Shown here: positions 31,787 to 44,660 of the stretch, in pieces
Position numbering within the stretch: the first letter of the stretch is position 1
Layout: the number at the start of each line of letters is the position of its first letter
Origin: Lithospermum erythrorhizon
Taxonomy: Eukaryota > Streptophyta > Magnoliopsida > Boraginales > Boraginaceae
Assembly (NCBI GenBank): GCA_019722365.1
Contig: JADFUC010000250.1
Location: 424,059-488,058 of the forward strand
DNA length: 64,000 nt
Reading direction: 5' to 3'
Program-made: the position numbers and the translations under genes
The notes under the pieces: model-generated
Databases searched by the model: none
Told to the model about the DNA's origin: nothing
The model's input: the letters and a program-made list of their open reading frames with translations, nothing else

Positions 31787-32539
31787 ACTCCACTTGTCCA
31801 GGGCCAGTGCTTGTTGCGGTAGCTTCCTTATAGAGTTAAGCCCAAGAGTGTCTTTAGAACAACTCGTTGATCTAAAGAGCTTGGTTTGAGAAAAGGAATG
31901 TATCTCCAAAGAGGCGGCATGTTTGGAAGAATACAGCGAGGATGAGGACCTTCCTTTGAGGAAATCCTATAAGGACAGCTTCAAGGGAGCATGGTTCGAT
32001 GCAGCCAATAACGCTGCAATATGAACCACCAACACGAAACCTTTAAGGGTATGCATGCTTGAAAGTATGCGCTTACGGAATACGGAGACAGCGACTACTT
32101 ACGGTACTAGGCGGTGAGAGGTCGAGGAAAAAGAGATCAGAACCGCTATTGTGAGTATTATAGAGAACACGTTGAACACTAATAGTATAGGATCTGAAGG
32201 CAGTGAAAAATTGATAGCAGTTACTTGAGAGTTCCACCAGGAGGAAAAGCCATGAGGAAAGACCTCGGGCGCGGTCGAGTGCACCACACTTTATCTGCTG
32301 AGGGGCAGCGTAGCCTGCGTGCCCGCCAACGCCCACCGGCGACCCAGCGTCCCCCATAGTCGGGAGCGGATAAAAGACCTTGAACAAATAGAGGAAACCT
32401 CACTAGTGGATGGGTGCATTTCAACTATTTCAGGGGGATTCTATGGAGGGGGAGATTCCAAGAACTCTAGAAACAAATCTGTTAAAAGATGAGGATTGCC
32501 AAGGCCTTGAGATGTCTCATGATGACCCACTTGTTATCG

Positions 32540-32646
32540 CGCCTAAAATTGCTCACTTCACTGTTGAACGGATGATGGTGGATACGGGCAGCTTGACGGA
32601 TATCCTTTATGCAGGCTTTGCTGATAGCTCTTTGCCAGGAGTATGA
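32540..32646 (+). pseudogene. Gypsy aspartic protease fragment
   Basis: DDPLVIAPKIAHFTVERMMV is followed by DTGSLTDILY. DTGS (codons from about 32581) is the protease active site, in the sequence setting usual for Tat-lineage elements. A stop follows at 32646. Confidence 0.78.
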
Positions 32647-33079
32647 TCTGAAACAATGCGCACCCAACCGAGGTTCGCGTGTCACTCTGTCATCCGTCGG
32701 GGGTGACAGGTTGTATGTGAGCAATGGGTCTGAGGCAGCAGTACGACCGTCGAGGGCATAGTTCATGGAGGTAGATATCACGACTCGTCTTACGATTCTG
32801 CATTGATTGGAAGACCAATTCCCGACAACAATAAAAGATATTATATCGGTCCACCTTAAGCGAAATTCCCAGGTAGATGGTATGGCGGATGAGTGGCGAC
32901 CAAGCACTCGCGTATATTCAACATCCATTCCCAAGCCAACCAGGTACCGCAAATGAGGAGACAAGGCGCAAACAGAAAAATAAAGTTGAAGTCAACATGA
33001 TGACAAAGATGGAGGAGGATAACTCTCCAAAGGAAAAGGAAAGTTTTAAAAGGGCGACTCCACATGAGGAGTTGGAGTG

Positions 33080-33583
33080 TATCCCCTTTACCATAAGTGA
33101 ACCAACCAAGACTTTCCGAGTAGGGAAAAACTTGGACAAACAGCACACATTGAAGTTGAATGAATTAATCAAGGAATTCGCAGATGTATTCGTATGGGGA
33201 ACTGAAGATATGGGAGAGGTAGATCCCGAACTAGCCTTTCACCGATTACATGTTGATCCAATATTTGTTCCATTCATACAACGGAAAAGAACATTCAGTG
33301 AGGAGAAAAACCTAACGATAAGAGAGGAAGTCGCCAATCTGTTGAAAGTTGAGGCCATCCGTGAATTACAATTCTTAAGTTGTCGTGAATGTGGTGCTAG
33401 TAAGAAGCCAAACAACAAATGACGAATGTGCACAAATTTCACAAATCTTAACAAGGCATGTCCAACAGACTTCTACTCGCTACCATGTGTGGGACGATTG
33501 GTTAATGGTAGTGCGTGTATTGGTATCAATAATTATGTCCGTTACGATAATTGTTGTAACAATTCATTTACTAGGAGAAATCG
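33080..33583 (+). pseudogene. Gypsy reverse transcriptase, N-terminal part
   Basis: EFADVFVWGTEDMGEVDPEL and HRLHVDPIF, then EEVANLLKVEAIRELQF, then (in another frame, after TGA at 33421) FTNLNKACPTDFYSLP are consecutive conserved blocks of the gypsy RT start. The YxDD catalytic box is absent because the sequence switches to copia at about 33583. Confidence 0.8.
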
Positions 33584-34119
33584 AACCATGCTCGATATGG
33601 TTCAATCTATGATGAGAAGGGATTTGCAGTACAAAGTGCGGCACTCACACTTAATAAATGTCCAACTAAGTCAACGGAGAAAACTCCCATGAATTGTGTT
33701 ATGGGAAGATTCCCAAGTTGGATTTTTCTAAGAATATGGGGCTGTGAAACTTACGTTAAGAGATTAAGGAAAGACAAACTTGCTTTAAATCCGATAGATG
33801 ATGCCGTAGGATATCCAAAAGAAAGCGTTGGTTGTTACTTCAACTTTGAAGCATGAGAATAAAGATGCTTCGTTGCTAGATGGGGAACATTCATGAAAGA
33901 AATACTTGTCAGAGGGACTAGTAGCGGTGTTCATCTTGAGAAACTTTCAAGTTGATGAAGCAGCGTCGTGCATAGTGCGGAACCTGGCCCAGCAGCGCCG
34001 CATGAATTGGTACGCCTTTGCATAAAGGCCAAATTCTTGATCCCTGAGAAAGTTGTGGAAGAACGGCCGCTTCGGGAGATCCGATAGAAATGCGTCAAAG
34101 AACGAATGATGGTGTGGTG
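33584..34119 (+). mobile_element. Plus-strand fragment of the copia-2 family (integrase C-terminus)
   Basis: NRTMLDMVQSMM, then in shifted frames FLRIWGCETYVKRLRKDKL and VGYPKES, correspond to the integrase C-terminal region of copia pol. The same blocks (FLRIWGSEAYVKRLTKDKI) occur on the minus strand at 37.8 kb. The fragment is thus an inverted, partial copy lying directly next to the LTR that starts at 34120. Confidence 0.7.
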
Positions 34120-35735
34120 TGTTAGAATCACTAGTATAAATTTTACTCGTGATGAAACCTTGAGAATTAATACGTCACAGGAATCGCAAAATAATATATA
34201 TTAATCTAAACACATAAATTGCGATATGAATAAAAGAGTTACTTACGTTGCGTGGAAGGCAGTAAACCAACTCCTCAAGAAAGAAGTCTCACGTGAATGC
34301 CTTGAAAACTCTCCAATTGTTTGTCAAAGGCCACTAACCTGATAATACTAGATTATGTAGAGAGAATCGAATCAGAAAGCAGGCTGCTAGGATTGAGGAA
34401 CAAAATGGAAGAAAATCTCTTCAAATTCTAGGATTAGGCGAACTTTACGAGAGGAGGGAGGCAAGAGTTTTTTCATAAAATGAAAAAAAAAACCTTGTCT
34501 CTTTCTTTAAATACCAAATGCCTAATTCCACCCGTTAAGCAACTCGTTAAAGAATAATGAGTCGCTAGTGAGAGTTGTTCCATTTTTAACTTGAAAAGTC
34601 AATTAAAATACTAGCAGTCCTTGTCAGGTAACTGCTCGAGTTGTCCATCAATTTCAATTGCTTAATTGATTAAACTGCCGAGTTTAACCAATTGATGTTC
34701 ATCAATATATATTTGACAAATATATATATATTGAGTACATCACCGATTTACAAATCTCGTTAATCTAAATTGCATGAAATATAATTCGAATATCCTTTGT
34801 ATGTGTGTGACTTTCTGAAGCTCGGATAATAGTAAGTTGGCATATTAATAATAATAATATACTAAGTACTATTATTATAACAGAATTAATAGGTAGATCT
34901 AGCAATCATTTCATGCTCTTAAATTATCATGAGAACCCCACAGCGCTAATAATATACAATTACTAAAGGTGAACACTAAGTTCCGGTAATCACGTTTAAC
35001 CCGGCTTATGGTAAATGAATTGATAAAAATTGTCGCAGCGGACATAATAAAGGAATCAATTTTCATTGATTTCAGCCAGCTCCCTTTCTTGGCTTTGGGC
35101 GATTAGCATACAATTCCTTTTAACCGCAGCGATCTCTAGTGGTAGGCTAACCATAAAAAGTGTGTCATGAAACACCACTTGCTTTCTTTACTCGGTATGA
35201 GCGAATAAGCATTTGGCGGCGTCCCCATGTCGGTACCAGCGTGGCGTGAATGCTTGTATATCAGGGCGGATAAATCGCTCCCAATATATCGACATCTATC
35301 GTTATACTCCTTGTGTGACTAACATATCGTTATAATCGGCTTAAGGTAGACGTTTGATGCATGAGTCAATCACCGGAGCTTATATACTTAGCAGAGATGG
35401 TTATATCGTAGGTCCCAGAGGTGTCGAACCTAAAATTCTAAACAAATATCATAGGACACGGATATCGTATCTTACAGTCGTTCGGTCATACGGCTCCCAG
35501 TCATATGACCCGGCAGCCCGTGAGTATTGATCGGATTACCCAGTGCGTCGAGCGATCAGCGATCGATAGCCATGTTGAGTAAATATAATGCTTGTCGCCT
35601 AACTATGACATCTCACTTTGAGGCCTTTGAGCATCACATGTTTCTAGACTTGAGAAGAGGTGTAATCGACAATTCATGTTGCTTTCTGCAGAAAACATAA
35701 GTAACCTAGGAATTTAACTTTTTCTTTCATCGGGG
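34120..35735 (-). repeat. 3' LTR of copia-2 (about 1.6 kb, inner end approximate)
   Basis: Begins TGTTAGAATCACTAG on the plus strand. The first 350 bp match 39250-39600 block by block (ATATGAATAAA-GAGTT, CTCCAATTGTTTGTC, GGAACAAAA...GAAAATCTCTTC). The part around 35130-35690 (GGCTAACCATAAAAAGTGTG, TTTCTAGACTTGAGAAGAG) matches 63250-63800. The LTR lies 3' of the minus-strand pol. Its inner end was not pinpointed. Confidence 0.7.
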
Positions 35736-36049
35736 ATACGATACATGTATATTATATGTAAATTTAAAATATATGACGAAGCAAACAAATAACTACTAGA
35801 ATATAAGAATCCATGATATTCAAATATACGTTCGCATGCGTAATAGATACATCACCCGACTCCCAGCTTAACTAACGCTTGTCTTGACGTCTATTTACAG
35901 GACATGTTATTTACATGCTCATCATGCTTGCACGACTTGGTTTGAGCAAAGGGGTCGGCCGGAAACCAGCCTCTGTTGCTGCACATACTTTGATATCGCC
36001 TCCCCATTAAGCATATCTCAAATTAGATGGTACTTACAGTGCACGTACT

Positions 36050-38450
36050 TGGATTTGTGATGTGTTTGGGATTTCTTAGCTTGGTATCGCCGAAGTATTG
36101 TCTAAAGCTGCTTCAGTGGTCCTGTGCTAGGTACTATACCAAGCTCGATCCGCAATTTCTTAATCCAACATATGCTTCTTTAGCGGCTTGAGAACATTGC
36201 GATATGAAATCGGGAATTACGTGGTAGAATGCGACAACGATACTACGCTGGAACTCCTCGAATGCCTCTCCACCGTTGAGACAAATTACATACCGGGGCG
36301 GGAGCGATAGTCGTCTCACGTCGGGTTTGAAAAGTAACTCGGTGTACCAGTAACTACTAAGTCATCATCTCCGCTATATACCAGAAAGTATCTTGATTCT
36401 TAAATTCTTGAGGATGTATTTGCCGTCGATTATGGCTTTCACTGGATTAGCTTGGTATCTACTAGTTATACTCAATGCATAAGACACATCAGGTCTAGTG
36501 CATAACATGGCATACATGATGGATCCTATAGCCGAAGTGTAAGATACGTCTGATTGTTCATGCAACTAGTAGTGGGACAACGTCTTTCTGGCGAGTTGAA
36601 CTCCCGCCTCGTGGGGAAATTACCGCTGCTTGGAATTACTCATAATGAACCTTTAAGTACCTTATTCACATAGGTATCTGACAAAAGTCAATTAACTTTT
36701 TAGCGCGATCTCGATGGATCTTTATTCAGTATATATTGTCAACGCCTAAGTCACTTACGTTGAGAAAAATTTTACCAATGAGTCGCCCGTAGAGTTGATA
36801 ACTACGTTGTTTCCAATGATAGGTATGTCATCGACATACATGACTATGAATGATACATAACTCAGCTTTACCTTCTTGTATACACAAGATTGTTCATTCT
36901 TGATGAAACTTTGATTGATTAAATCAGCGCAGATTCGACTTCTGCGGGATGCTTGCTTAGGCCACAAATAGGCTGCGGCTGCGCATCGACTTCTTAGGTC
37001 GCTAGGACATATGCTTTTTTTTTGGAGATTTGTGTATGGTATCTTTTGGCATCCTCATAAATTTCCGTTCAGGAAGCGTCTTTATCCATTTGTCATGGCC
37101 GTAGTCATGAAATGCAACAATGGTGCAAATTATCGGATGAACTAAAGCATAGCCCTTTGGCGAGTAAGTTTCGTCATAGTCTACGCCGTGAACTTGTTTG
37201 AAACCTTCGCTCTTGTAGCTTTGAAAAGCATTGAATTTTCCGTCTTTATCATGTTTCTTCTTAAATACCCATTTACATTCAATAGGGTGAACCCCAATTT
37301 GAGTAAATCCAACGAGGACGAAACCTTGTTTTAGTACATAGAATCCATCTCTCGGATTGCGTGGCTGTTGCCATTTGTCAGCATCCTTGCTATTTATCGC
37401 TTCTTTATAAGAAGTGGGCTCGTCACTTTCAATGATGAAGGCTTCACCATACCAGCGCTCTGGTTCGTGACGATCCCTGTTGGATCTCCTAAGGGTTGGT
37501 TCTTCCACAACTTCCTGTGGATCAAGAACTGGATCTTCTATGAAAGAAGGTGCCAATTCTTGTGGTGCGTCAGATGCTTCTGCATTAGATGCATCGACAT
37601 TGACTTCATCAACTTGAGCTTCATCAAGATGAACACCATTACTTCTAGTCATGCAGACGGTATTCTTTTTCAAAAGCTTGGCTAAGTAATGGCAGCAATG
37701 AAGATTCTGGTTATGCTTTAGGTAGAAGTAGTAACCAAATGTTTTCCTTGGATATCCTATGAAATAGCATTTATTAGATTTGGGCGCAATTTTATCCTTT
37801 GTTAATCTCTTAACATAAGCTTCAGAGCCCCAAATCCTGAGAAAACCCAACTTGAGAGTCTTCGAAACCAGGAGTTCATGGGAGTTTTCTTTCTTGACTT
37901 TGTTGGACATCTTTTTAAGGTAAGTGTCGGCAAGTGCATATCCCCGAGAAATTAACCGGTAGATCGAGAAAGGCTCATCATAGACGAACCATATCAGAAG
38001 GGTTCGATTTCTCCTTCCAGACAACGCCATTATGCTTTTGCATTCTGGCTGGAAGTGAGTTGTGGCAAATACCACACTCTAAGATAGTATTGAACTCGTG
38101 ACTCAAATATTCTCCACCTATCGGACAGTCTTTATAGTCTTGTTCGATTGGTTTTCATACTTCATTTTGGAACTCCTTGAATTTCTCAAAGCACTTCGTG
38201 TTTGTGTCTCATCGAGATACACAAAACCGTACATCTATTTTAATCGTCATTACATGTAATGAAGTAGTTATAACCTCCTGCGCGGATATTGTTCGTTGGC
38301 GCGTACATTAGTGTGTATGATCCCCGATAAATCGGTTGCCGCTTTAGTTCGAATCAGGTGAATGGCGCTTTAGTCATTTTGTCGAGAAGGCAGATTCACA
38401 CTTATCGTATGATTCATAATCGAGAAACCTTCAAGTATTCCACGAATTAA
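36050..38450 (-). pseudogene. Copia-2 pol: integrase, reverse transcriptase, RNase H
   Basis: Read on the minus strand. The zinc-finger/integrase junction KMTKAPF is at about 38380, integrase core pieces (VYLMRHKH type) near 38215, and integrase C-terminus LGFLRIWGSEAYVKRLTKDK at about 37840. An acidic linker (DEAQVDEVNVDASNAEASDA) and RRSNRDRHEPERWYG lead to the RT start (ECKWVFKKKHDKDGK, about 37270; YDETYSP, about 37175). The RT box MYVDDIPIIGN has YVDD codons at 36838-36827, and RNase H begins with SAIGSIMYAMLCTRPDVSYA (about 36500) and QAAKEAYVGLR (about 36180). One 357-codon frame (38075-37002) is unusually long for this window, but stops and shifts break the rest. No gag was recognised between 38450 and the LTR at 39250. 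Confidence 0.85.
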
Positions 38451-38539
38451 GGTTTCTTGATTAGGTTCTCGTTAATATGACTGATCTGGCCTTGTGGTAT
38501 GTTTGGTTTAAGAATCGTTAGGCTTATTCCGTTTTAAGT

Positions 38540-38700
38540 ATATGTTATATTTCACGATGTCGTGTGAAGCGGACGTGACTTCAACGGCAATACGACCGGC
38601 CTCCGGCCACCCTGACGACACGGCGGTGGTGCCGGGCTCTGACCCCGGTGGCTACCCCGGTGGCAGCGTCAATCAGGGCCGGGCCTGTAGAGACTCCCTT
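38540..38700. other. GC-rich island in the copia-2 leader
   Basis: The segment with CCGGCCTCCGGCCACCC and CCCCGGTGGCTACCCCGGTG is far more GC-rich than its surroundings. It lies where gag or the leader of copia-2 should be. Open frames on the plus strand (38542-38869) have no recognised motif. Confidence 0.4.
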
Positions 38701-39249
38701 GAGTCAGCGGCATATATTGGTAATAAATTTCGGGGTTTCGGATTGGTGCAACTTTTGTAAAAAGCGATTTGGAGGCTCTAAAAATTCAAAAATTGCAGGA
38801 TTCAACTTGAGCATCCAACTGATATCGTTATTGAACACGTCCCAGATTGGAATTTCGCAAAAATCTTAGTTTTTGATTAAATCCAAAACAATCCAGAAAT
38901 TCAATGAATTTTTAAAATTAAAAATTATGGAAAAAAATCTGAGATGAAGCTCAAAGGGAATTAGGTGCACATACAAATGTAATGTCGGAATTTTATAAAA
39001 TTCTACAACATACCGTAAGTATAAGAGATGATTCTATCTCGAGATTAAAATGCAAATTAATCAAGTTTTAATCATTTGATTTAATGAAATAATTAGAGCA
39101 AATGATGATTTCAATACATACAAAAATGGGTTGATTTTTTCATATTATATATTCATCAAATTGAATATATAAATCATGAATCAATCTAATTGATGCTGAC
39201 TAAATCGACACGCCGTCGAATTAGATAAAATACATCAGCTTGAGTAATT

Positions 39250-39600
39250 TGTTAGAATCAGTATGAATTTCTTTCACGATGCGAACACCAAATTCATACA
39301 TCCCGTATCCTCAAAATAATGTATATTAATTTAAACATAAATTACAATATGAATAAAGAGTTCTAACATTGCGGCGGAAGGCGAAATGAAACCCGACTCT
39401 CGGCAGATGTCTCGCGTGAATGCCCTTGAAAAATTCTCCAATTGTTTGTCCAACACCAAAACGATGTTTCCTAGATTATACACACCAGGAGGGATCGAAT
39501 CCGAAAGCTTGAACTTGCTAGAGTTATGAGGAACAAAAATGAAAGAGAAAATCTCTTCCAAATTCTAGGGGAGGCGGCTTGAGAGGGAGAGGCGAGGAAT
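39250..39600 (-). repeat. Truncated 5' LTR of copia-2
   Basis: TGTTAGAATCAGTATG opens a stretch collinear with the LTR at 34120 for about 350 bp. Similarity stops near 39600, where the CACTA-derived sequence begins, so most of this LTR is missing. Confidence 0.72.
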
Positions 39601-39939
39601 TGGTAGGTAGCATTACATGTCGAAAAATGCGGTGAAATAACCTCTCCATCTTACAAATTATCTCGTATTACGCCCAGGCTGTTGTGCATGTTCACGTAAA
39701 TTCTTTGCTAAATATCACGAAAAAGCACCAGCTACGTAATGGTTTCAATATGTAAATAAATCCGGGGCGTGGCGGTTCTCGAGGAGTATTTTTGCACAAT
39801 TATATGCATGTGACTTTACTTGAGAGTTAAGTTCACATTCCCTGCACACATTTAATGTTTTACAGGCATATCAATGAATTAGCGTAAAGCGGGACAACCA
39901 TTTTCTAAACGCTTTTTCTCGATTGGGTTTAGTATAGAG

Positions 39940-41824
39940 TAAACTCTTGGTTTCACCCTTTTTCTTCCCGCTTTACTATATGTACCATATAAATATCGGG
40001 GTCTAGAAACGATAGTCACCACGTCAATCATTGCTTATTCATTGTCTTTAGTTTTTCCTTGCAACATCCATTACCGTATGTAATGCATTTTTTCAACATT
40101 GTTTTCTTTGTGTGCATGAAGTCGATCATTGTGTCGATTTTTATGCCGTGCGACGATAACTGACTCCGGAATATACTCTTCTTTTGCACGGTTGTGCTCG
40201 ATGATATACCAGGTTTCTATGTTACTTGTTTGATTTCTCAATGCATGTCTCTCCTCTAAACCCGATGGCGGCGGTAGGAAAGGGCGGTGACAGTCAAACC
40301 AACAATGCTTCCGACCCTCCTGTAGACGAAAAGACCTAGTATTCTCCATACAGTATGGACATGCTAACTTACCATGCGTGCTCCATCCGGATAACATCCC
40401 ATATGCAGGAAAATCGCTAATCGTCCACATCAAAGCAACTCTCATGTTGAAATTCTGTCCGCTATATGCATCAAAATGTCATGAAATACCGATTATTCCA
40501 CAAAACCTTGACTTCTATTAATCGAAGTCGGGGAAAATATCAATTTCTTTCCCAGATTATTTGGCGGGTATAATAATTAAGGTATAAGAACAAATATAGC
40601 TCCTTTGACACAATCCCGTTGGTAAATTATACACCACCGGATGATCAGCATTCCAAGAAGAGTATTGGCGTCCAAGCTTGCCAAAAGATGAAACCATCAA
40701 AGCCTTGACAATGCAATTTTCTCGGCTCGATGAAAATTCTAGATATGATACATCAAAATTAAACTTGCGCGCCATCCCACCGGATGCATCGTCATCCATA
40801 TTAGTTTGAGTTCGATGGTGCCATATCATGTTGTGTTGTCTTCACCATTATATACAACCGTTATGTAGCGGCTAAATAAGTATATCAAAACCTTCAGCGC
40901 TTTTAAGCTTGCGTTGTCCTCTTTCTTTCCATAGAACTCTTCTCATACAAACCCCGGACACCTATCATCGCTTTCATACTTTTTTGCCAAAACAAGATAT
41001 AATTATTAACACATAAATCAATTTTATTTTGGAGGAGCAGGGAGGAGTCCAACAATCTTTTTGCCTCATAGAAATAAATTAGGTATGTTCTCTCATCATT
41101 GGGAAGTAGTCGTTTGATTAAAGAAATCAACGTTGGAAATGTTCTTGTGATATTTGCGACTCGTGACTTTAAGCTAACCAATTGAGTCGTCAGGATAACT
41201 TAGTGAATTGATTGCAACCGTCCATATGATTTGGTTTATAGCCTCACAATATTAGTAGTGCAGCTCGCTCACGGATTTGGGTGTTGTCTATGCCACTTTG
41301 TTGTTCGGTAAAAATTTTGAATTTTCACCATCACGTGAAGTTTAGACCATATATCATGTGCATATCTTGATTTCGTCTTCCACTTTACATCACCATCATC
41401 TTTGTCGTAAACGTTGCAGAAGAGCATAAAAGGCGTCTGACTTGTTCATCATAAACATCATTTTGGGAACATAAAGAGCGTCCCCACTTATTCATCATAA
41501 ACATAATTTTTTGAGGAGCATAAGGCGTCCCCTTGTTCATAAAGCGAACATGTTCAACAATATTCTCGCCATGATACTGCTTGAGAGTGTGTGTCGTGAA
41601 CAAACCCGTTAGAAATCAAATGGAACTCAACATCGATCCTACTATGCAATAATGTATTTAGAGCACCTCTTACGGACATCTTATCCCCTTGAAAACCATT
41701 TTTTGGGAATAATGGATTCAACGGCATCATATAAAACTTCATCCAAATTTATGAAATATATAGTTTTCAAATTGTCCATCTCGTGGAATAACGATTTGTA
41801 TACATCGAAACGGTCTTCCGACAT
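39940..41824 (-). pseudogene. CACTA (En/Spm) TNP2-type transposase, broken
   Basis: On the minus strand, from a possible ATG at 41824: a degenerate N-terminal part; LISLIKRLLPN, YFYEAKRLLDS and CVNNYILFWQ (about 41130-40990); YNLPTGLCQRSYI (about 40620-40580); then MRVALMWTISDFPAYGMLSG, LACPYCMENTRSF and HCWFDCHRPFLPP (40445-40270). These are successive blocks of the transposase of plant CACTA elements. Frames are split by stops and shifts, and the C-terminal third is absent or unrecognisable before 39600. Codons at about 41400-41560 contain a roughly 50-bp tandem triplication not expected in this protein. The enzyme would cut at CACTA termini, such as the one at 46470. Confidence 0.82.
41400..41560. 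repeat. Tandem triplication of about 50 bp in the CACTA gene
   Basis: Three successive units carry GAGCATAAAAGGCGTC, CATAAAGAGCGTCCCC and GAGCATAAGGCGTCCCC, each followed by TTGTTCATCATAAACAT or a truncated form. The unit length is about 50 bp. They interrupt the N-terminal part of the transposase frame. Confidence 0.75.
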
Positions 41825-42499
41825 TTGCTAGGTAAAATTTATACCCACACATATACATACTACTCATGTATTAACAACTAATTAAGCAAAGGAATAACAA
41901 TTAAAACAACAATGTGACGTATTTAGTCGGAAAAAATAAGTTGAGATAACAATATTACCTTTTGGATGTCGAAATTGGAGAGAAATGAGTGTATTGGTTC
42001 GAATAAGAAAGTGGGATTAAGGGTTTTCTATTTACGATATGTTGTATATCTTGAACATGGAATCGGGTTGGCGTCGGGCCGTTATTAATGAATTATAGCT
42101 ATTATCTACATATTTATAAATCGTATGCGTATTTTACATTATAATTGTAGACATTGACTACATAAAGATGATTTAAGCTTGATGATTAGATGATACAAAT
42201 TAGTTGCTATTTGTGTTCTATCATGTGAAATGAAAATTAAATGAGTAATATGATATACGTTGAACATGATAACATTCGATAGTACGTTGTTATACGTCCG
42301 GTGTGGATAAATTATATTAGATTTAATGTGTTTATACGTAATTTGTTAAATAACACAATGTTCACAAACACAAACCATTACATATCTCTTCAACATTAGT
42401 TAATGTAGTGTTCTTGATGAGTAGTACAAAGTAAATCAATACTATATCAATCATTACATACCATTATTCAAATATAATATATGTAATGGATAAACTCAA

Positions 42500-43020
42500 C
42501 TCAAAAACTAACTATGAATGGGACATTTTTGAAAATTTCGGCCAACTTGACAGCATGACAGAGCTTGATATGTGGAAAATATATGAATCCCAAACGCCAA
42601 CTCGACTCAACGTCACGAATATGAGCCAGCGTTATTGACTGTCTGTTGAATAGTCGGCCGGCGGCTATCCGGTATTATCCCAATAAGCGCAAAAAAAACA
42701 GTGGTTTCAAGCACCCGACACCACTGCTGAGTGCAAACGAATTCGACAACCTGATACAACATGAGCAGATACACTTAATCAAAATCGTTACATACACCTG
42801 ATATATTTAACGTAATCAACTTAAAACATCTTTAAAATAGCAGAAACAATCAAAGTATCAATATACCCAATAAAAATATCAACTATCAATGTACCCAAAG
42901 TATCAATATCAATAAAAATATCAACTATCTTCAAAAACAAAAGCCAAACAATAAAACTATATCAATGTACCCAAAGTAACTGCCAAAACAAATTTTGTAT
43001 CAGCGTAACAATAAATATCG
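42500..43020. other. CACTA internal spacer with short repeats
   Basis: No gene. The word ATCAATGTACCCAAAGTA and variants recur three times between 42860 and 42980, and CAGTGGTTTC / CACCACTG form a small inverted pair at 42707-42730. Confidence 0.45.
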
Positions 43021-44660
43021 GCAAGTCAAGGAGGGTCACGGGGAGGAGGTCTGCGGTACTGGGGAGGTGTTGGTCGAGGGGGGTCTGGGAGGGTCTTGCG
43101 TGGGGAGCCTCCCTGGGTACAGGTGGAATGCAGGGTGGTGTGGGTATCCTCTCGATGCGGGCCCAGCAACCCGATCGTGATGCCTGGAGCGATTACGCTC
43201 CGATTAGAGCTTGGTAACCAGGAATCGAGGGGTAGAGCATACCTAGTTTGTTGGGACATTTGCACCAACACATTCGATGGAAAGCGTGCACCGTGCGATT
43301 CAAATCCGTTACATCTTGGGTGCTGCAGCGTGGTGTTTCGACCGGAGCGGTGTGGTAATTGGTGGTGGCGGTGGTACTCTGGCTAGCGAGCATCGATACT
43401 GGCCTCCCGATGTAGTCTTGCGTCCCAGAAGCGTCCACCGCTGAGCCGCTGCCGAGGGGAGACTGCCAGCGTAAGCCAAGTCGAACCGCTAGATCACGTA
43501 AATCCAAAGTAAGGCCGTGCTAGCGAGCATAGCCTCCTTATACTCCTCCTGCAATATTAAGGCGATTATTGTCAATAAATAAATTCTAAACAAACTTAAA
43601 TTTTAAAACGATAAAAATAAACCAACTTACCACCGCTTTGGCCCTCTTGAATCGCACAGGGGTTTCTTTCACGGAGTGCTCCTTGTCCTTGTAAGTTGGT
43701 TTCATGAAGAAACTTCATTATAGCGAAAGAGATCTTTCAGTCTTCTTCTTAAAACAAAAATAAAAATAAAAACATCTTTTGAATTTCTACAAAATATTGA
43801 ATTAACAACATTAAATAAAAAAGTTAGTACCTCTAGTGAAATCCAGAGTCGTCCGCTTACTCCCCATGTGATGAGAGGACATCGACAACTGGTGGGCCTC
43901 CCGAGCTCTGACGATTCTGGCTAAATGCGCTCGGTATTCTCTTTTGCTCGGAATATCATGATTCAGGTACTTCTCCAACTACGTAGAGCGCACCATCTCG
44001 ACTAGGACTCTCGACAACGAGTAGGTCAATGGGATGCGCCTTGATCATGACCGCCGCCTTGGTCATGGGGTTTCTCCCTTCTTTCTTGTTACCGGCATGG
44101 AGTAGGCTGCTCGACTGCGTTTCGCCATTCTCTCAAACTTGTGCACTCCACTTGTTAAAAATATAGAAAATTAGAGAACAAATTTAATTAACACACTTAC
44201 AAATTCATTGTCCCAACAAAAGGTAGACAAATTAACTTTCCAAGAATGACTCTCATATTTTAAGCGATAGCTTCTTGCCGATATTAACATAGTTCGGCGA
44301 GAATCGGATATCAAGCAATGTCTGCTGGCTCCAAAATCTAGGTACCCCCACTTTCACTGTCGACAATAAAAAACAAAAAAATAACATGAATAAAAACATA
44401 AATAAATTTCACAATCAACTAAAAATATGTTAACCAAGCTTTTTGCCGTTGACGATCGGCGGAACCTTTGCTTGCCGATCTCAGCAGTGGGAAAGTCCCC
44501 GTACATGAAATATCGTCCTCATCGCCCGGCCTCGATTACCGACTTCTCGCGATCATCATCGTCATATTGACATCAGCATCAAAAATTGACATCGTCCTCT
44601 CATCACCATCGTCATTCTCCACCATACGATCGCGCGAGCGAATGGGGGTTGTGCGACTAG
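43020..44660 (-). pseudogene. Second gene of the CACTA element (Transposase_24/TNP-accessory type), broken
   Basis: On the minus strand pieces such as the KPMTKAAVMIKAHPIDLLVV stretch (about 44070-44010), preceded by a basic region, resemble the plant transposase-family protein often encoded beside TNP2 in CACTA elements. The C-terminal part (43500-43026) is rich in Pro, Arg, Gly and Ser. Stops and intron-like AT-rich gaps (43550-43640, 43745-43830, 44150-44230) divide it. The plus-strand frames at 43096-43386 and 44468-44896 are shadows. The family assignment is tentative. Confidence 0.5.

Larger units (their letters stand above)
31000..33583 (+). mobile_element. Truncated Ty3/gypsy element, Tat-like lineage
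   Basis: In order on the plus strand: a gag domain (31415-31786), the protease box (about 32581) and the start of reverse transcriptase (33100-33580), all in short frames broken by stops. The pol sequence ends abruptly at about 33583, where copia-type sequence begins, so reverse transcriptase motifs beyond the LNKACP block, RNase H and integrase are absent. No LTR was identified on either side. The wording of protease and RT fits the Tat/Ogre-type lineage. Confidence 0.75.

Noticed and set aside
32073..33172. Minus-strand frames over the gypsy region
   Set aside because: They are shadows of the plus-strand gag-pol remnants and lack any motif.
37002..38075. A 357-codon frame as a host gene
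   Set aside because: It contains copia integrase and reverse transcriptase motifs in the expected order, so it is part of a retrotransposon.
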